From Muscardinus avellanarius (taxonomy: Eukaryota; Chordata; Mammalia; Rodentia; Gliridae), in NCBI GenBank assembly GCA_963383645.1, contig OY726569.1, forward strand, positions 25,484,054 to 25,548,053: a stretch of DNA of 64,000 nt, written 5' to 3'. The position numbers were made by a program, and so were the translations under genes. This document shows positions 33,366 to 43,985 of the stretch, piece after piece (position 1 is the first letter of the stretch; each line of letters opens with the position of its first letter). Below the pieces are notes generated by a model, which was not told the origin of the DNA, made no database searches, and saw nothing but the letters and a program-made list of their open reading frames with translations.

Positions 33366-34376
33366 CCAAACCGTAACAGCAAGGCCACGTTGCTTCCGTT
33401 TATGTCTTAACCTTAAGCAACTGTGCCTGACACAATTCCTTACTCACAGAAGTTTCTCAGTTGTTTGCTGTAAATATCTTCTGCTTATCAAACACTTGAC
33501 TAGTACTCTGCTCTCAGAATAGGCCACCTCACAGTCATCTCATTACATCTCTCCACTAGATCCAACCGCCTAATTAGCCACGCTAGACTTACCGAGCCTT
33601 TCAACTTTGAGAATCTATGGGCAGATGGCTGTCTGACAGGAAGAATAAAACCACAAATTTTTTTAAATGTATGAACAGATTTTTGACCTGTGCAAAATAA
33701 ATCAATCCAATGTGCCACACATTAAGTGGAGTTCATAGACATTATACTACACAGACGTCAGGCATGAAAGGATGCCACAGACGCTGAGAAGAGAGGATGC
33801 AGAGGCTGATGCAAGGTGGGAATGAGCGATGTGTGTTGAGGGCTGAGGAGGGGAGAGAGCAGAGGGTAGGGGAAAGGGGAAGGAGGTTCAGGAGCCCATC
33901 CTCCCAGCCCTGCCCCCAACCCCAACCCTCCTCTACGGGGCCCCAGCTTCCTGCACCCAGCAGAAGGGGTGGTTAGTGGGAGCTCAGCCCACGTTCTCAT
34001 ACAGAACATGGAGTTCCTGAACCAGCGGCGCTGGGAGAACACAGAGAGGATGCTTAAGGGCGCGCAGAGCCCACAGCTCTCACCTCCCAGGGCTTGCGCC
34101 AGGCCCAGGGCCTACGCCAGCCCTCTGACCAGACCCTGCCCCAAAGACCACCGGACTCAGGTGTGGCTGATCTGAGTTTCCCATCGAATGTCAGCGGCAA
34201 GGTAAAGTGGCCAGATGTGCACAGCACACGCGCGGTTGCCGGGCCCCAGTTGCTCTCCAGAAAGCAGCAAATGCACCGGCTTGTTTTTCCAGGAGAGCAT
34301 GAGAGTGCTTCCTTTTCCTGCACCTATGCCAGCACTAGGTTTTGTTTTGTTTTTGTTGGGGGCGGGGGGGCTTGAT
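33366..34376. other. No gene recognised; GC-rich second half
   Basis: 33750-34330 is GC-rich with short frames on both strands (for example 33758-34042 minus, 34054-34323 minus, 34094-34375 plus). None matches a family I know. No splice or promoter evidence. Confidence 0.35.
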
Positions 34377-34586
34377 GTTGTTTTTGTTTTAGGTACTGGG
34401 GAATTGAATCCAGGAGCATTCTACCTCTGAGCTATACCCCGGCCCTTTTTAATTTTTTGTCTTTGAGACTGAGTCTAAGTTGCGGAGGGTCTCACTAAGT
34501 GGCTGAGGTTAGTCTTGAGCCTGTGATCCTCCTAACTCGGCCTCCCGAGTACTGGAACTACAGGCTTGAGCTGCCATACTCTGCTC
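34377..34586 (-). mobile_element. B1-dID SINE, old
   Basis: Inverted; ID end AGGTACTGGGGAATTGAATC, diverged B1 end (CTGCCATACTCTGCTC). Confidence 0.85.
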
Positions 34587-34688
34587 TTCTTCTCTTCCTT
34601 TTTTCCCCACAAATTGAACAGGATTAAAAATGAAAGCATGTTGATTTTCCTTATATTACATTTAGTAGGAAGAAAAACTTTTTTTGAA

Positions 34689-34932
34689 AATTTTTTTGGC
34701 TTTGGTGTATATGTGTGTGTGCGTGCGCATGTGTGTTAATGGGGATGGAACCCAGGGGCCTTCTACCTCTGGGCTACCCTCTCAGACCTATTTTCTATTT
34801 TATTTGGAAATAGGGTCTCGCTAAGTTGCTGAGAGCCTCGCTAAGTAGTTGAGGCTGGCTTCGAACCTGCGCGATCCTATTGTCTCAGCCTCCCAAGTAC
34901 TGAGATTACAAGTGTGCGTCACCACGCCCGGC
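34689..34932 (-). mobile_element. B1-dID SINE, type C
   Basis: Inverted, GTGTGTGCGTGCGCATGTG tail, B1 end CCACGCCCGGC; CTTTTTTGAA-like duplication on both sides. Confidence 0.9.
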
Positions 34933-34942
34933 CTTTTTTGAA

Positions 34943-35315
34943 TATTTAATGACTATATTTCTCCTTTGGTTAATTTCTGTTTGCATCTCTTGCTTCTCTT
35001 TCTGTAGGTATATTCATCTTCCTCTTATTAAACTGAAAGATTTCTTTACCTAGTTAAGACATCAACCCTTTGACAGCCCTATATATTGGAAATTATTTTT
35101 CAATTGTGTACTTAGTACAGTTCCATGATCTAACTGTAGTAGAAAATTACAACTATCGTTTAATCTTCAAGACAATTTCATGATGTAAAGTTTATTCAGA
35201 AGTATTCTAGAAGTCTTTCTGCATAGTTATGGACAGGGTTTTTTCTATTAAGTAAAGCTGAGTGGCTAAACGTGTAGCCTATTAAATGAGACTGTTCTTG
35301 CTTGATCCTGGGGGA
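34943..35315. other. No feature recognised
   Basis: AT-rich intergenic sequence; no gene or repeat seen. Confidence 0.4.
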
Positions 35316-35319
35316 CCCG

Positions 35320-35462
35320 GTACACTGCCGAAAGTCTGGGGTTCTGTTTCTTCATCACTAAAGTTAGGCTAATAATATCCACTTAGCAGGGTTGTTCTAA
35401 GAACAACAAGAAGACATGTACCTCTTAGACCCCTGCCTGGCACATCATTAGAGCTCAGGTCC
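35320..35462 (+). mobile_element. MIR SINE fragment
   Basis: Reads GTTTCTTCATCACTAAAGTT, then AGCAGGGTTGTTCTAAGAAC and CCTGGCACATCATTAGAGCT, the 3' half of an ancient MIR in the right order. Confidence 0.75.
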
Positions 35463-35870
35463 TCCTTTTTTTATTGTTAATGAATATTCTTGTGATGTTT
35501 GTTATATGTGACTTGAAAGAATTTATCAGAATCTGCAAATAGGATTCAAAAGTCATCTTATCTGAAACCTACCAGTTCTTTGGCCAGAGCAGAAAAGAGG
35601 ATGCATTCCATGTGCGTGGTATCTCTGAACTTCTCAGCCACAGCTGTGGAAACACGAGTAGCTGTCACAGCAGCCTTGTGTTTACTTCCAGATGTAGTCT
35701 ACACACAGGGGCTTTCAGGATGGAAAGAAATCTTTGCTATTCTGAGAGACTGTGTAGGAGGTGGGCACTCTTTGACTTAAGCTGAATTATTTTGCCTCAG
35801 TCCTGTCCTCAACATGAGAATATGAGCAGAAGCCTTTTTTCCCCTCCTTAGGACAACAGTTAGAACATTC
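35463..35870. other. No feature recognised
   Basis: Non-repetitive intergenic sequence. A 66-codon plus frame at 35580-35780 has no domain. Confidence 0.4.
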
Positions 35871-36091
35871 GTTGTGTGTGTGTGTGCGGGGGGGTGGGGG
35901 GTACTGAGGATTGAACCGGGTATTCTACTCTGAACTATACTCCTGGCCCTATTTTTTATTCCTTATTTTGAAACAAGGTCTCACTGAGTCTCAGGGGGCC
36001 TTACAAGCTGTTCCGCTAACCGCGAATCTATAAGCCTCCTCTCTCAGCCTCCCAAAAACTGGGATTACAAGCACGTGCCACCACACTGGAC
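35871..36091 (-). mobile_element. B1-dID SINE with (GT)n tail
   Basis: Inverted; perfect duplication TAGAACATTC at 35861-35870 and 36092-36101. The middle is diverged. Confidence 0.92.
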
Positions 36092-36177
36092 TAGAACATT
36101 CTATGACGAGACAGACAGCTTTTAATTCGTCTAGTCCAGTGGAGCACATCAGCAGACCATCTGTAAAATAAAACCTC

Positions 36178-36372
36178 AGCCAGACATGGTGGCACATACC
36201 TGTAATCCTAGTACTTGGGAGGATCACGGGTTTGAGGCCAGCCTTGGCAACTTAGAGAGGCCTGCAGCAATTTAGTGAGACTCTCTTCCAAATAACATAA
36301 AAAAATAAAAATAAGGCTGGCAACTCAGCAACTCCTGTGCAACCCTACCACTCGATTTACATTATCAGTACC
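36178..36372 (+). mobile_element. B1-dID SINE, old, degraded ID part
   Basis: Good B1 head (CAGACATGGTGGCACATACC), but the ID part is barely recognisable, ending ATCAGTACC. Confidence 0.75.
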
Positions 36373-36408
36373 TGATCCCCCCTCACAGCCATTTAAAAGT
36401 GTTTATCT

Positions 36409-36630
36409 TGCCAGGCGTGGTGGCACGTGCTTGTAATCCCTGCGCTTGGGAGGCTGAGACAGGAGGATCGCACAGGTTCAAAGCCAGCCTCAGCTACTTA
36501 GTGAGGCTCTCAGCAACTTAGTGAGACCCTGTTTCCAAATAAAATATAAAATAGGGCTGGGAGTATAGCCTGGAAGTAGAAAAGCCCCTTGGTTCCACCC
36601 CCAGTACCACCAAAAAAAAAAGGAAAAAAT
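36409..36630 (+). mobile_element. B1-dID SINE, type C
   Basis: Flanked by AAAAGTGTTTATCT (36395-36408) and AAAAGTATTTATCT (36631-36644). Confidence 0.94.
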
Positions 36631-36661
36631 AAAAGTATTTATCTCTCCTTTATGACTTTTT

Positions 36662-37004
36662 CTTTTTTTGTACTTGCAATTGAACTCAGGGTCATACTAC
36701 TTCCAAGCTATAGCTCTAGCCCTTTTTAAAAATTTCTTGAGCCTGTCATGGTGGTGCACACTTGTAATCCCAGGACTTGAGAAGTTGAGACAGGAGGATT
36801 GCAGGTTCGAAGCCATCCTCAGCAGCTTCATGAGGCTCTCAGCAATTTAGTGAGACCCTGTTTCCAAATAAAACATAAAACAGGTCTGGAGGTGTAGCAT
36901 AGAGGTAGAAGGCCCCTGGGTTCCATCCCCAGTACCACCAAAAAGAATTTTTTTTTTAATCAGGATCTAGCCAATTTGAGTACTGGAATTGCAGGCACCT
37001 GCCC
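36662..37004 (-). mobile_element. B1-dID SINE split by another SINE
   Basis: ID part 36662-36738 (GTACTTGCAATTGAACTCAG), B1 remnant 36946-37004 (GAGTACTGGAATTGCAGGC); most of the B1 middle is lost. Confidence 0.75.
36739..36945 (+). mobile_element. B1-dID SINE, nested
   Basis: From AGCCTGTCATGGTGG to CCCCAGTACCACC; tail type between C and D. Lies inside the inverted SINE around it. Confidence 0.9.
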
Positions 37005-37037
37005 CTTTATCACTTTTTTCATTCTTTTTCCTTTCTC

Positions 37038-37257
37038 CTTTTTTTTTTGGGGGGGGGGCAGGTCTGGGGATAGAACCCAGAGGCATTCGACCTCTGAGCT
37101 ACACTCTCTGCCCTATTTTTTATTCTTTATTTTGGAACAGAGTCTCACTGACTTGCAGAGGGCCTCACTAAGTAGCTGAGGCCATCTGCAAACCGCGATC
37201 CTCCGGTCTCAGCCTCCCGAGCGCTGGGATTACAAGTGAGCACCACCACGCCCGGCT
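37038..37257 (-). mobile_element. B1-dID SINE, type B
   Basis: Inverted, with a G10 run at 37049-37058; TTCTTTTTCCTTTC occurs on both sides (37022 and 37258). Confidence 0.93.
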
Positions 37258-37369
37258 TTCTTTTTCCTTTCATCTATAGGATAATAACACACATCTATAT
37301 CTTGGTTGTTTTCCTAACAAGTGTTAAGACTTGGACTATTTCTGGTCAGAAGTCCCAGAAGAGGCCAGC

Positions 37370-37570
37370 ACAGTATGGGTGACGTAACTGAGGGAAGAGA
37401 AAGGAAGGGCGGGGGTTGCGGGGAGCGCAGCCCGGGAGTGAAGACAAGGCCCTGAGTCTGAGTTCAGTGGCCGCAGCAGCCAGAAGCCTCAGGGCCTTAA
37501 AGTCGGCCAGAAGGACTTACGGACGAGGCTGTAAGAACGAAGGCGCCCTTTCCAGTTTGGAAGCAGGAAA
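37370..37570. promoter_or_regulatory. Orphan CpG-containing GC-rich islet
   Basis: About 200 bp of unique sequence with a CRE-like TGACGTAA (37380-37387), GGAAGGGCGGGGGTTGCGGG (an SP1-type GC box) and several CpGs, between two SINEs and 2.5 kb downstream of RNASE11 on the minus strand. It looks like a promoter or exon 1, but there is no gene to attach to it. Confidence 0.3.
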
Positions 37571-37592
37571 ATGTATTAAAATTTAATATTTG

Positions 37593-37812
37593 ATTTTTTT
37601 TTGGGGGGGGCGGTACTGGAAATGGAACCCAGGGACATTCTACCTCCGAGCCTCATCCCCCAGCCCTATTTTTTTATTCTTTATTTTTTGAAACAGGGTC
37701 TCATGAGTTGCAAAGGACCTCACTAAGTAGCTGTAGCTGTCTGTGAACCGCCATCCTCCTGTCTCCACCTCCCAAATGCTGGGATGACAAGTGTGTGTCA
37801 CCCCCGACCCAT
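37593..37812 (-). mobile_element. B1-dID SINE, type D
   Basis: Inverted, ID end GGTACTGGAAATGGAACCC, B1 end degraded (TCACCCCCGACCC). Confidence 0.88.
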
Positions 37813-38135
37813 TGCCTCATGAGGGGACTTAGGATGCACTTTCCGGGGAGGGCCGGCCTCTGTGAACCTCTACAATCAGCATCTTTTGGACCTTATAGTA
37901 CGATGACAATGTAGATCATCAGAGATTGGGGTTCTAACAGACTGAAAAGCAGAGAGCTCCTGATTCCTTCAGAAAAGCAGGAGATTTGGTCTTAACTGAG
38001 CCTCTCTCTCTGAAGGATTCTTGGCCTAGGAAGAGGTACCGATTCTGGGTCTTTGCTCCTCTTTGCTGATGAAAGAAGAAATCTATACTGGATTCCAAAC
38101 TAGCGAGGGTTTGCTTTTTAGAAATATTATCCAAA

Positions 38136-38322
38136 GCCGGGCGTGGTGGCGCACGCTTGTAATCCCCACGCTTGGGAGGCAGAGACAGGAGGATCGCGCA
38201 GGTTCGAAGCCAGCCGCGAAAGCTGGCTTAGGAGACCCTGTTTCCAAATAAAAATGTAAAAATAGGTCTGGGAGTGTAGCCTGGAGGTAGAAGGGCTTCC
38301 AGGAACCCCAGTACTACCAAAA

Positions 38323-38353
<31 letters not shown>

Positions 38354-38365
38354 GAAAAAGAAAAA
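38136..38365 (+). mobile_element. B1-dID SINE, type A
   Basis: Perfect 15-bp duplication GAAATATTATCCAAA at 38121-38135 and 38366-38380; tail is (GAA)n. Confidence 0.96.
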
Positions 38366-38512
38366 GAAATATTATCCAAATGAAACAACAACTAAAAGCT
38401 GTCCCAGAGCTTACGTAGTTGTCCCTAGGGCTATCATGCCCTCTGCCGGAGCTGGAAGACCTACTGTAAGAAAGAAGTTACTCAAATGAGAAGTCAGTTT
38501 GAATCAAGAGGA

Positions 38513-38702
38513 GCTGCCGTGGCGTGCACCTGCAATCCAAGTACTTGGGAGGCTGAGACAGGAGGATCGTAGGTTCCAGGCCAGCCTCAGCAACTTAGCA
38601 AGGCCCTTAACAACTCAGTGAGACCCTATTTCAAAATAAAAAAGGATGAGGGTGTAGCTCGGAGGTAGAATGTCCTTGTACTAAAACAAAAGCAAAACAA
38701 AC
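38513..38702 (+). mobile_element. B1-dID SINE, old
   Basis: Degraded head (GCTGCCGTGGCGTGC); tail ends GTCCTTGTACTAAAACAAAA. Confidence 0.85.
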
Positions 38703-39738
38703 CTGCTTAGACGGCTGCATTGTGAACACCCGCCCTCCCCTTTGGTGAGTGAGTGGTAGTTATCAGACTCTTACATAAAACTGTCCCTGGGTATCTTTCC
38801 TTCCTGTGCCCTGGGCTCCCTTTCTACAGAGAAAAGACATTTAGGAGCCAGGCTTTGCCATCAAGCACTGTCTCTTCTGGCTGCCAAATACAGATTCAGT
38901 GCTGATTACACACCTATTTGGCCAAACCAATGTTTAAGCAGCCGCCACACTGACCAGGAAAATTCCACCTATGTTGCTGTGCTACATACTGGTTGGATGA
39001 GTTTTGTAGTTCCAGTGTGATGAGAATTTTGTGCCAAATGTGAAAAACCCTCGGGAAATGGACATAGAAAGAGTCATGCACAGAAAAAAAAAAAAAGTTA
39101 CAGTGACATAACATTCATTCACATGCATTTATTTAAAATTAGAACATCAAGAGAGTGGTCTCAGTGCAGAGGGGAGACATAAGAGAAAACAGGAGCACAC
39201 GCGTGCCCAGCGGTGAACACAATGACTGCTGCGCTTCCTGCAGTGTGGAGCTGCGAACACAGTAGTGAAACCAATTCACGGGGTCTCAGAAGCATCAAGA
39301 CTGAGGATCCGTCCTGCCCAGAACTTGGCTTAGACTTCCTATTCCCATCTCTCTACCTCTGTACTCCTCCATGGCTCAAGTAGAAATTGCACTAAGAGCT
39401 TTATCGCTTCTGTTAGCAGCAACCCGTGAGATAGAGCTGAGGGTGCGGCACGGAGGAGGCGGAGTGCTGGAGGGGGCACAGCGCAGCCCCGGAGCCCAAG
39501 GCCTCACTCCTCTGCGCTCGTGCGCACACACCAGTGTGCACTCCTGGTGAGCAGCAGTAATGCTAGTATCTCCCACTCTCGTTCACTATTTTTCATAATA
39601 GATTAGCTGTAGCGGTATAATCAGCTTTTAATTATCCATATTGGTTTAGAGATCCTCTCCTTAATTTTGCCCAGTTGAGTAGACTCAGCTTTTGGACTTT
39701 ATAGTTGAGCTAGGATTGGTTTCAGTTTGGTTCAGAGA
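38703..39738. other. Intergenic, no feature recognised
   Basis: Unique sequence downstream of RNASE11. The minus frame at 39376-39576 covers a GC-rich patch and has no domain. Confidence 0.4.
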
Positions 39739-39784
39739 AAAAGCATGTGTGTGCATGTGTGTGCATGTGTGCGTGTGTGTGCAC

Positions 39785-39822
<38 letters not shown>
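39739..39822 (+). repeat. (GT)n microsatellite
   Basis: Compound GT tract with GC and AT variants, about 84 bp, not attached to a SINE. Confidence 0.95.
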
Positions 39823-39824
<2 letters not shown>

Positions 39825-40039
39825 GGGGAAGGAGGGAGAGATAGAGGATGAGAATCCGTATTCCAGGAACAGTTACAAATTTTAATTGAATTAGCCACAG
39901 TTTGGGGTTTTTCACTTCCCCAGTTAGTGTAAATAAATTCACTACGGCGGTGGTAGATGTGGAAAACAGAAGAAAAGGAAACAGTAACGAGCACAAGAGT
40001 GACCTTTACATGGACCCTAGTCTCAAAGCCCTGTCCCAC

Positions 40040-40633
40040 CTACAGCTTAGAGCCACTCACTAACCAGCTCATCAGCGAGTGACCCGTCAGCACTGTTAGC
40101 ACCTTCTTCAGCGAGGTGACGCTGTGGTGCTGGCACGGGTGCTGCTGTGGGCGCAGGGGGAGCTGGCACATGGCATTCTCCAGCTCCCGGCTCGCACAGC
40201 AGCTTATGCCGGGATCCTGTCCACACTTGCAGCCGGGGGCCGTGTGGACCCCGTGGGCCACTTCCACGGAGCTGTGGATGAAGTTATTGCTCAGTTCGCA
40301 AGACCTGTTAGCTTCGAAAGCTTTTCTCCAGACAGTCATGTCAGTACAGCACTCTCTGTCATTCCTTGGGCTATTTGCCTTGGGGACAATACAGTGTGAC
40401 CTTCCGAATGTCCGAGGTGAGGAAGCCGTAGCATCCTTGGACCTGCGGAGACTGGTATCTTTATCTAACAAGGTCCAATTTGTTAGTACCTCAGCGGTCT
40501 GTTTCTCTCGGCCACTCTTCACTGCGTTCTGCGTCTCTTCCCCTGAAAATTCTTCTTTAACTGTCTTCATTATGCTTTCCGAAGCTCCTGCAAGAACCAG
40601 TCCCAGGCCAAGCAGCAGCAGAGAGGTCTCCAT
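40040..40633 (-). CDS. RNASE11: Ribonuclease A family member 11 (non-catalytic)
   Basis: The reading frame gives 197 residues that I recognise as RNASE11. A hydrophobic signal peptide begins METSLLLLGL. A long, poorly structured N-terminal extension (about residues 20-90) precedes the RNase A-like domain starting at ECCTDMTVW (94-102), and the protein ends TGHSLMSWLVSGSKL. Nine cysteines lie in the domain (95, 96, 112, 135, 137, 145, 146, 156, 167), with one more at 81. The family CKxxNTF signature reads CELSNNF (112-118), so the catalytic Lys41 position is Glu; no catalytic His is evident, so RNase activity is unlikely. In other mammals the gene is expressed in the male reproductive tract and its product is secreted. 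I chose this ATG because it begins the signal peptide; the frame stays open 63 codons upstream, but that part crosses a splice acceptor and a MIR. RNASE12 lies 7 kb away in the same direction, as in human. Confidence 0.93.
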   Translation of the reverse strand: METSLLLLGLGLVLAGASESIMKTVKEEFSGEETQNAVKSGREKQTAEVLTNWTLLDKDTSLRRSKDATASSPRTFGRSHCIVPKANSPRNDRECCTDMTVWRKAFEANRSCELSNNFIHSSVEVAHGVHTAPGCKCGQDPGISCCASRELENAMCQLPLRPQQHPCQHHSVTSLKKVLTVLTGHSLMSWLVSGSKL

Positions 40634-40672
40634 CTCAAATCTACTGCAATCTCTTCTGCAGTCAAGATAAAA
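40634..40672 (-). promoter_or_regulatory. 3' splice site ahead of the RNASE11 coding exon
   Basis: On the minus strand a T-rich run ends in TTGACTGCAG, giving a good acceptor at 40656-40657, followed by 22 nt of 5' UTR before the ATG at 40633. RNASE11 in other mammals has its whole coding region in one exon behind non-coding exons, which this matches. I cannot place the upstream exon or promoter. Confidence 0.6.
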
Positions 40673-40754
40673 AGTAGATACAAAGTAAAAGGTAAAAACA
40701 AGCACCATATGAAGGAGACAGTCTTCTTTATGACAGTTATTCCCAGGAGTGATC

Positions 40755-40895
40755 CCTGTAAGAGTGAAAAGAGCATCAGCTGTAGAGCCTGAGGACCCAG
40801 GTTCGAATCCCTCCTTGTCCACTTACCTCATTTAGCCTCAGTTTACCTGTTTGAAAATAAAGAGAATGTGAGCATTCTGTAAGGTGATACATTTA
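40755..40895 (+). mobile_element. MIR SINE
   Basis: AAAAGAGCATCAGCTGTAGA, CCCAGGTTCGAATCCCTCC and CACTTACCTCATTTAGCC give the tRNA-derived head and core of MIR. Lies in the intron ahead of the RNASE11 coding exon. The GGTTCGAATCC block is the tRNA B box, so it can be mistaken for a tRNA. Confidence 0.85.
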
Positions 40896-42052
40896 AAGGT
40901 TTCGGGCCCAATATTTCTTTTCCTTTCCCATCACTGGCAGGGACTGCAGTGTCATTGATGAGACACACTGATCTCTCCCAACGATTTCTCACTCTCTGCT
41001 TGTCTTCTACAGCTTTGCACAAGAGCTGACAAGCAGCCGCGCTTGAAAACCCAGACCAAAATACACAGTGCCATTTCCCCATCTCTCTTTCCTTTTTCTA
41101 CCCATGCTGGCTCATGAGATTTCTGTATTTACCGGATTCCTGTCCAAGCCGATCCTGCAGAGAAAGATTCCCAGCTTGTTGCAGAGCTGGAAGCAGACTG
41201 TGTTTGTTTTCTGAGAAGTTCTTGTTATTGAATCTACCCAAGGGAAGGAGGGGCAAGAACAGGGCCGAGAGAGTTGTGTAAGATTGATAGAGGAGACAAC
41301 GTGGAACCGAGCAGCCCAGGGAGAACTGAACAAAGTGTCCATTTGGCACTCGGACTCTCAGTGACCCCGGAAGCACCTCTGCTTCCTCTTCTGTGAAATC
41401 TCCCCTGTGTGTACTTCAACCTAGAGCGGTTCGTTTTTCTTTTCTGAAACCCTACAGCACAGATTATGTTGTACTTCGTTTTATATTATCTTTTGCATTT
41501 TTCTGGTTAGTTGAGATGTCACTCCTCACCCCACCTCCACCCTTACTGAGGCTGACAACCCCCGGAGCCTGGAACGCTGTTGATGAACATTAATGTTCTG
41601 AACATGCACTGAATGATACGCCTTCTAGTTTCTCAACAATCTTTATTAACAATATAACAGGCTTGACTGATGTAGAAAACCATTTATCTGAGCTCAGTGT
41701 TGGAAAATTCATGAGAATCCAAGAGAAGATGATTATTTATACTGATAATTCCTTTTCACAAACTAAAATAATCCGTTTCGCTTTTTTTTTCTCTCCCACC
41801 TAAAACCTCCTTCCCTTACACATTGTCACCCTGGGTTAGCCTCATTTATTCTCATTTCCTTTGTAATCCCCGCTCCTTGCCTTTCCAATTCCTTCAATAC
41901 ACTTTTTTTCTAAAAATACCATTTGCAATGACATTCTGTCAGAAGCTTGAAATATTCCTCCTTGCCTACAGGAGAAAGTCTAACTCCCTGCACCCACCAG
42001 CCAAGGTCCTACTTGAGTCATCCCCATGAATCTGCCTTTCAATGTTTATTTT
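40896..42052. other. Upstream region of RNASE11
   Basis: Mostly unique sequence. Non-coding first exon(s) of RNASE11 probably lie here, but no donor site or promoter can be fixed. Minus frames at 41098-41419 overlap one another and show no domain. Confidence 0.4.
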
Positions 42053-42289
42053 TTAATTTTTGTTATTTATTTATTTATTTAGTGTGTGTGCGGTACTGGA
42101 GATGGAACCCAGAGGCATTCTACCTCCAAGCCACACCTCCAGCCCTATTTTTTATTCTTTATTTTGAAACAGGGTCTCACTGAGTCGCAAAGGGCCTCAC
42201 TAAGTAGCTGAGGCTGTCTGCGAACCAAAATCCTCCTGCCTCAGCCTCCGGAATGCTGGGATCACAAGCCTGCGCACCACGGCCAACTC
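42053..42289 (-). mobile_element. B1-dID SINE, type D
   Basis: Inverted; TCAATGTTTATTTT at 42039-42052 and 42290-42303, perfect. Confidence 0.95.
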
Positions 42290-42435
42290 TCAATGTTTAT
42301 TTTGCTGCACAACTTGTTCTAGTCAATCAGTGTGAGCGGCTCCTTGAATACACACTAGGCCACCCTCCTGTTTGCTCCTTTTTTTTTTTTTTCTGGCTCT
42401 TAAAATCCTTCAAAGCCCAATTAAGATCTGTTCTT

Positions 42436-42652
42436 GCCGGGCGTGGTGGCGCACGCTTGTAATCCCGGCATTCGGGAGGCTGAGACAGGAGGATCACTGT
42501 TCGCGGACAGCCTCAGCCACTTAGTGAGGCCCTCTGCAATGTAGTGAGACCCGGTTTCAAAATAAAGAATAAAAAATAGAGCAAGGGCTGTAGCTCGGAG
42601 GTAAAATGCCCCTGGGTTCCTTCCCCAGACCCGCAAAAAAAAAAAAAAAAAA
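42436..42652 (+). mobile_element. B1-dID SINE, type B
   Basis: Starts GCCGGGCGTGGTGGCGCACG; ATCTGTTCTT (42426) and GTCTGTTCTT (42654) flank it. Confidence 0.95.
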
Positions 42653-42888
42653 AGTCTGTTCTTTTCTGACACACTTTCTCACCACTTAAGTGTGCCAAAC
42701 ACACTTCTCTGAACTTATCACTCATTTCTTATACCACTCATTTGACGTTAGCACACATGGACTTTTAAAAATATTATACTTGATTTTTTAAGTGTCATGT
42801 GTGTAAAATAAGAGCAAAGACTTAGCATCAAGGATGGATAAGCCTTAATGATTGGACTGATGCAATAGATAATATTAAGAATAAAGTG

Positions 42889-43089
42889 AGCCAGGCATGG
42901 TGTCCCATGCTTAAAATCCATGCTTATCCTTGGGAGGCTGAGACAGGAGGATAGTAGGTTTTAGGCCAGTGTCATCAACTAAGCAAGGCCCTCAGCAACT
43001 TAGTTAGACCCTGTTTCAAAATAAAAATAGAAAAGGCTGAGACTATAGCTCAGAGGTAGAACGCCCTAGGGTTCAATCCCCAGTACTGA
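42889..43089 (+). mobile_element. B1-dID SINE, old type D
   Basis: Perfect 12-bp duplication AAGAATAAAGTG at 42877-42888 and 43090-43101. Confidence 0.94.
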
Positions 43090-43187
43090 AAGAATAAAGT
43101 GGATGTGTTTGCATGTGTACCTTAAGAATATACTTGGTACGTGTTGGAGAGAGGAAAAAAGAATTTATAATAAATTTATTTTGTCTT

Positions 43188-43413
43188 TTCTTTCTTTCTT
43201 TTTTTTTTTAATTTGGTAGTACAAGGGGCAGAACATGAGGCCATTCTACCCCTGAGATATACCCCCTGGCTCTATTTTATTTTTTATTTTAAAACAGAGT
43301 CTCACTAAATTGTAGATGGCATCACTAAGTTGTTGAGGGGGGCCATGAACCTGCAATCCTCAAGTCTCAGCCTCCCAAGTACTGGAATTCCAAGCATGCA
43401 CATCACACCGAGC
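43188..43413 (-). mobile_element. B1-dID SINE, old
   Basis: Inverted and diverged, but with a perfect 14-bp duplication ATTTATTTTGTCTT at 43174-43187 and 43414-43427. Confidence 0.94.
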
Positions 43414-43726
43414 ATTTATTTTGTCTTCTAAACTTCTACATCCTTTGCCCCGATGTTGATGTCGATAGTGAGGTGTCAGCAGAGAGAGGAGCAGCGCAGA
43501 AACGCCTGATCTTCCTGAAACACGTATTTCAAGTGGGCAGAATTCACAGCTGCCTGGTGTTGTTTAAAAATTGCTAGGTACTCATTTAAAATAATAAAAC
43601 TCAGCTGGGTGCCATGGTGCACACCTGTAATTCCAGTGCTTGGGAGGCTGAGACAGGAGGGTTGCAGGTTCAAGGACAGCCTCAGCAACTTAGCAAGCCC
43701 CTCAACAACTTAATAAGATCTTGTTT

Positions 43727-43946
43727 TGATTTTTTTTTTTTTTTGTGGTACTGGGAATTGAACCCAGAGGCATTCTACCTCAGAACTACATCCCCAGCCC
43801 TATTTTGTATTCTTTATTTTGAAACAGGGTCTCAGTGAGTTGTAAACGGCCTCACTAAGGAGTAGCTGAGGCTGTCCGCAAACCACAATCCTCCTGTCTC
43901 AGCCTCCCAAATTCTGGGATTACAAGCGTGTGCCACCACACCTGGC
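43727..43946 (-). mobile_element. B1-dID SINE, type D, nested
   Basis: Inverted inside the SINE at 43603; CTTGTTT at 43720-43726 and 43947-43953. Confidence 0.93.
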
Positions 43947-43985
43947 CTTGTTTCAAATTTTTTAAAAATAAAAAGGACTGGGGGT

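Noticed and set aside
40116..40670. 184-codon plus-strand open frame
   Set aside because: It is the antisense shadow of RNASE11, which has the matching family sequence on the minus strand.
40634..40822. 63-residue N-terminal extension of RNASE11
   Set aside because: It runs through a splice acceptor and into a MIR; the signal peptide starts at the downstream ATG.
40770..40830. tRNA-like sequence with GGTTCGAATCC
   Set aside because: Fits a MIR SINE; no complete cloverleaf or anticodon arm.
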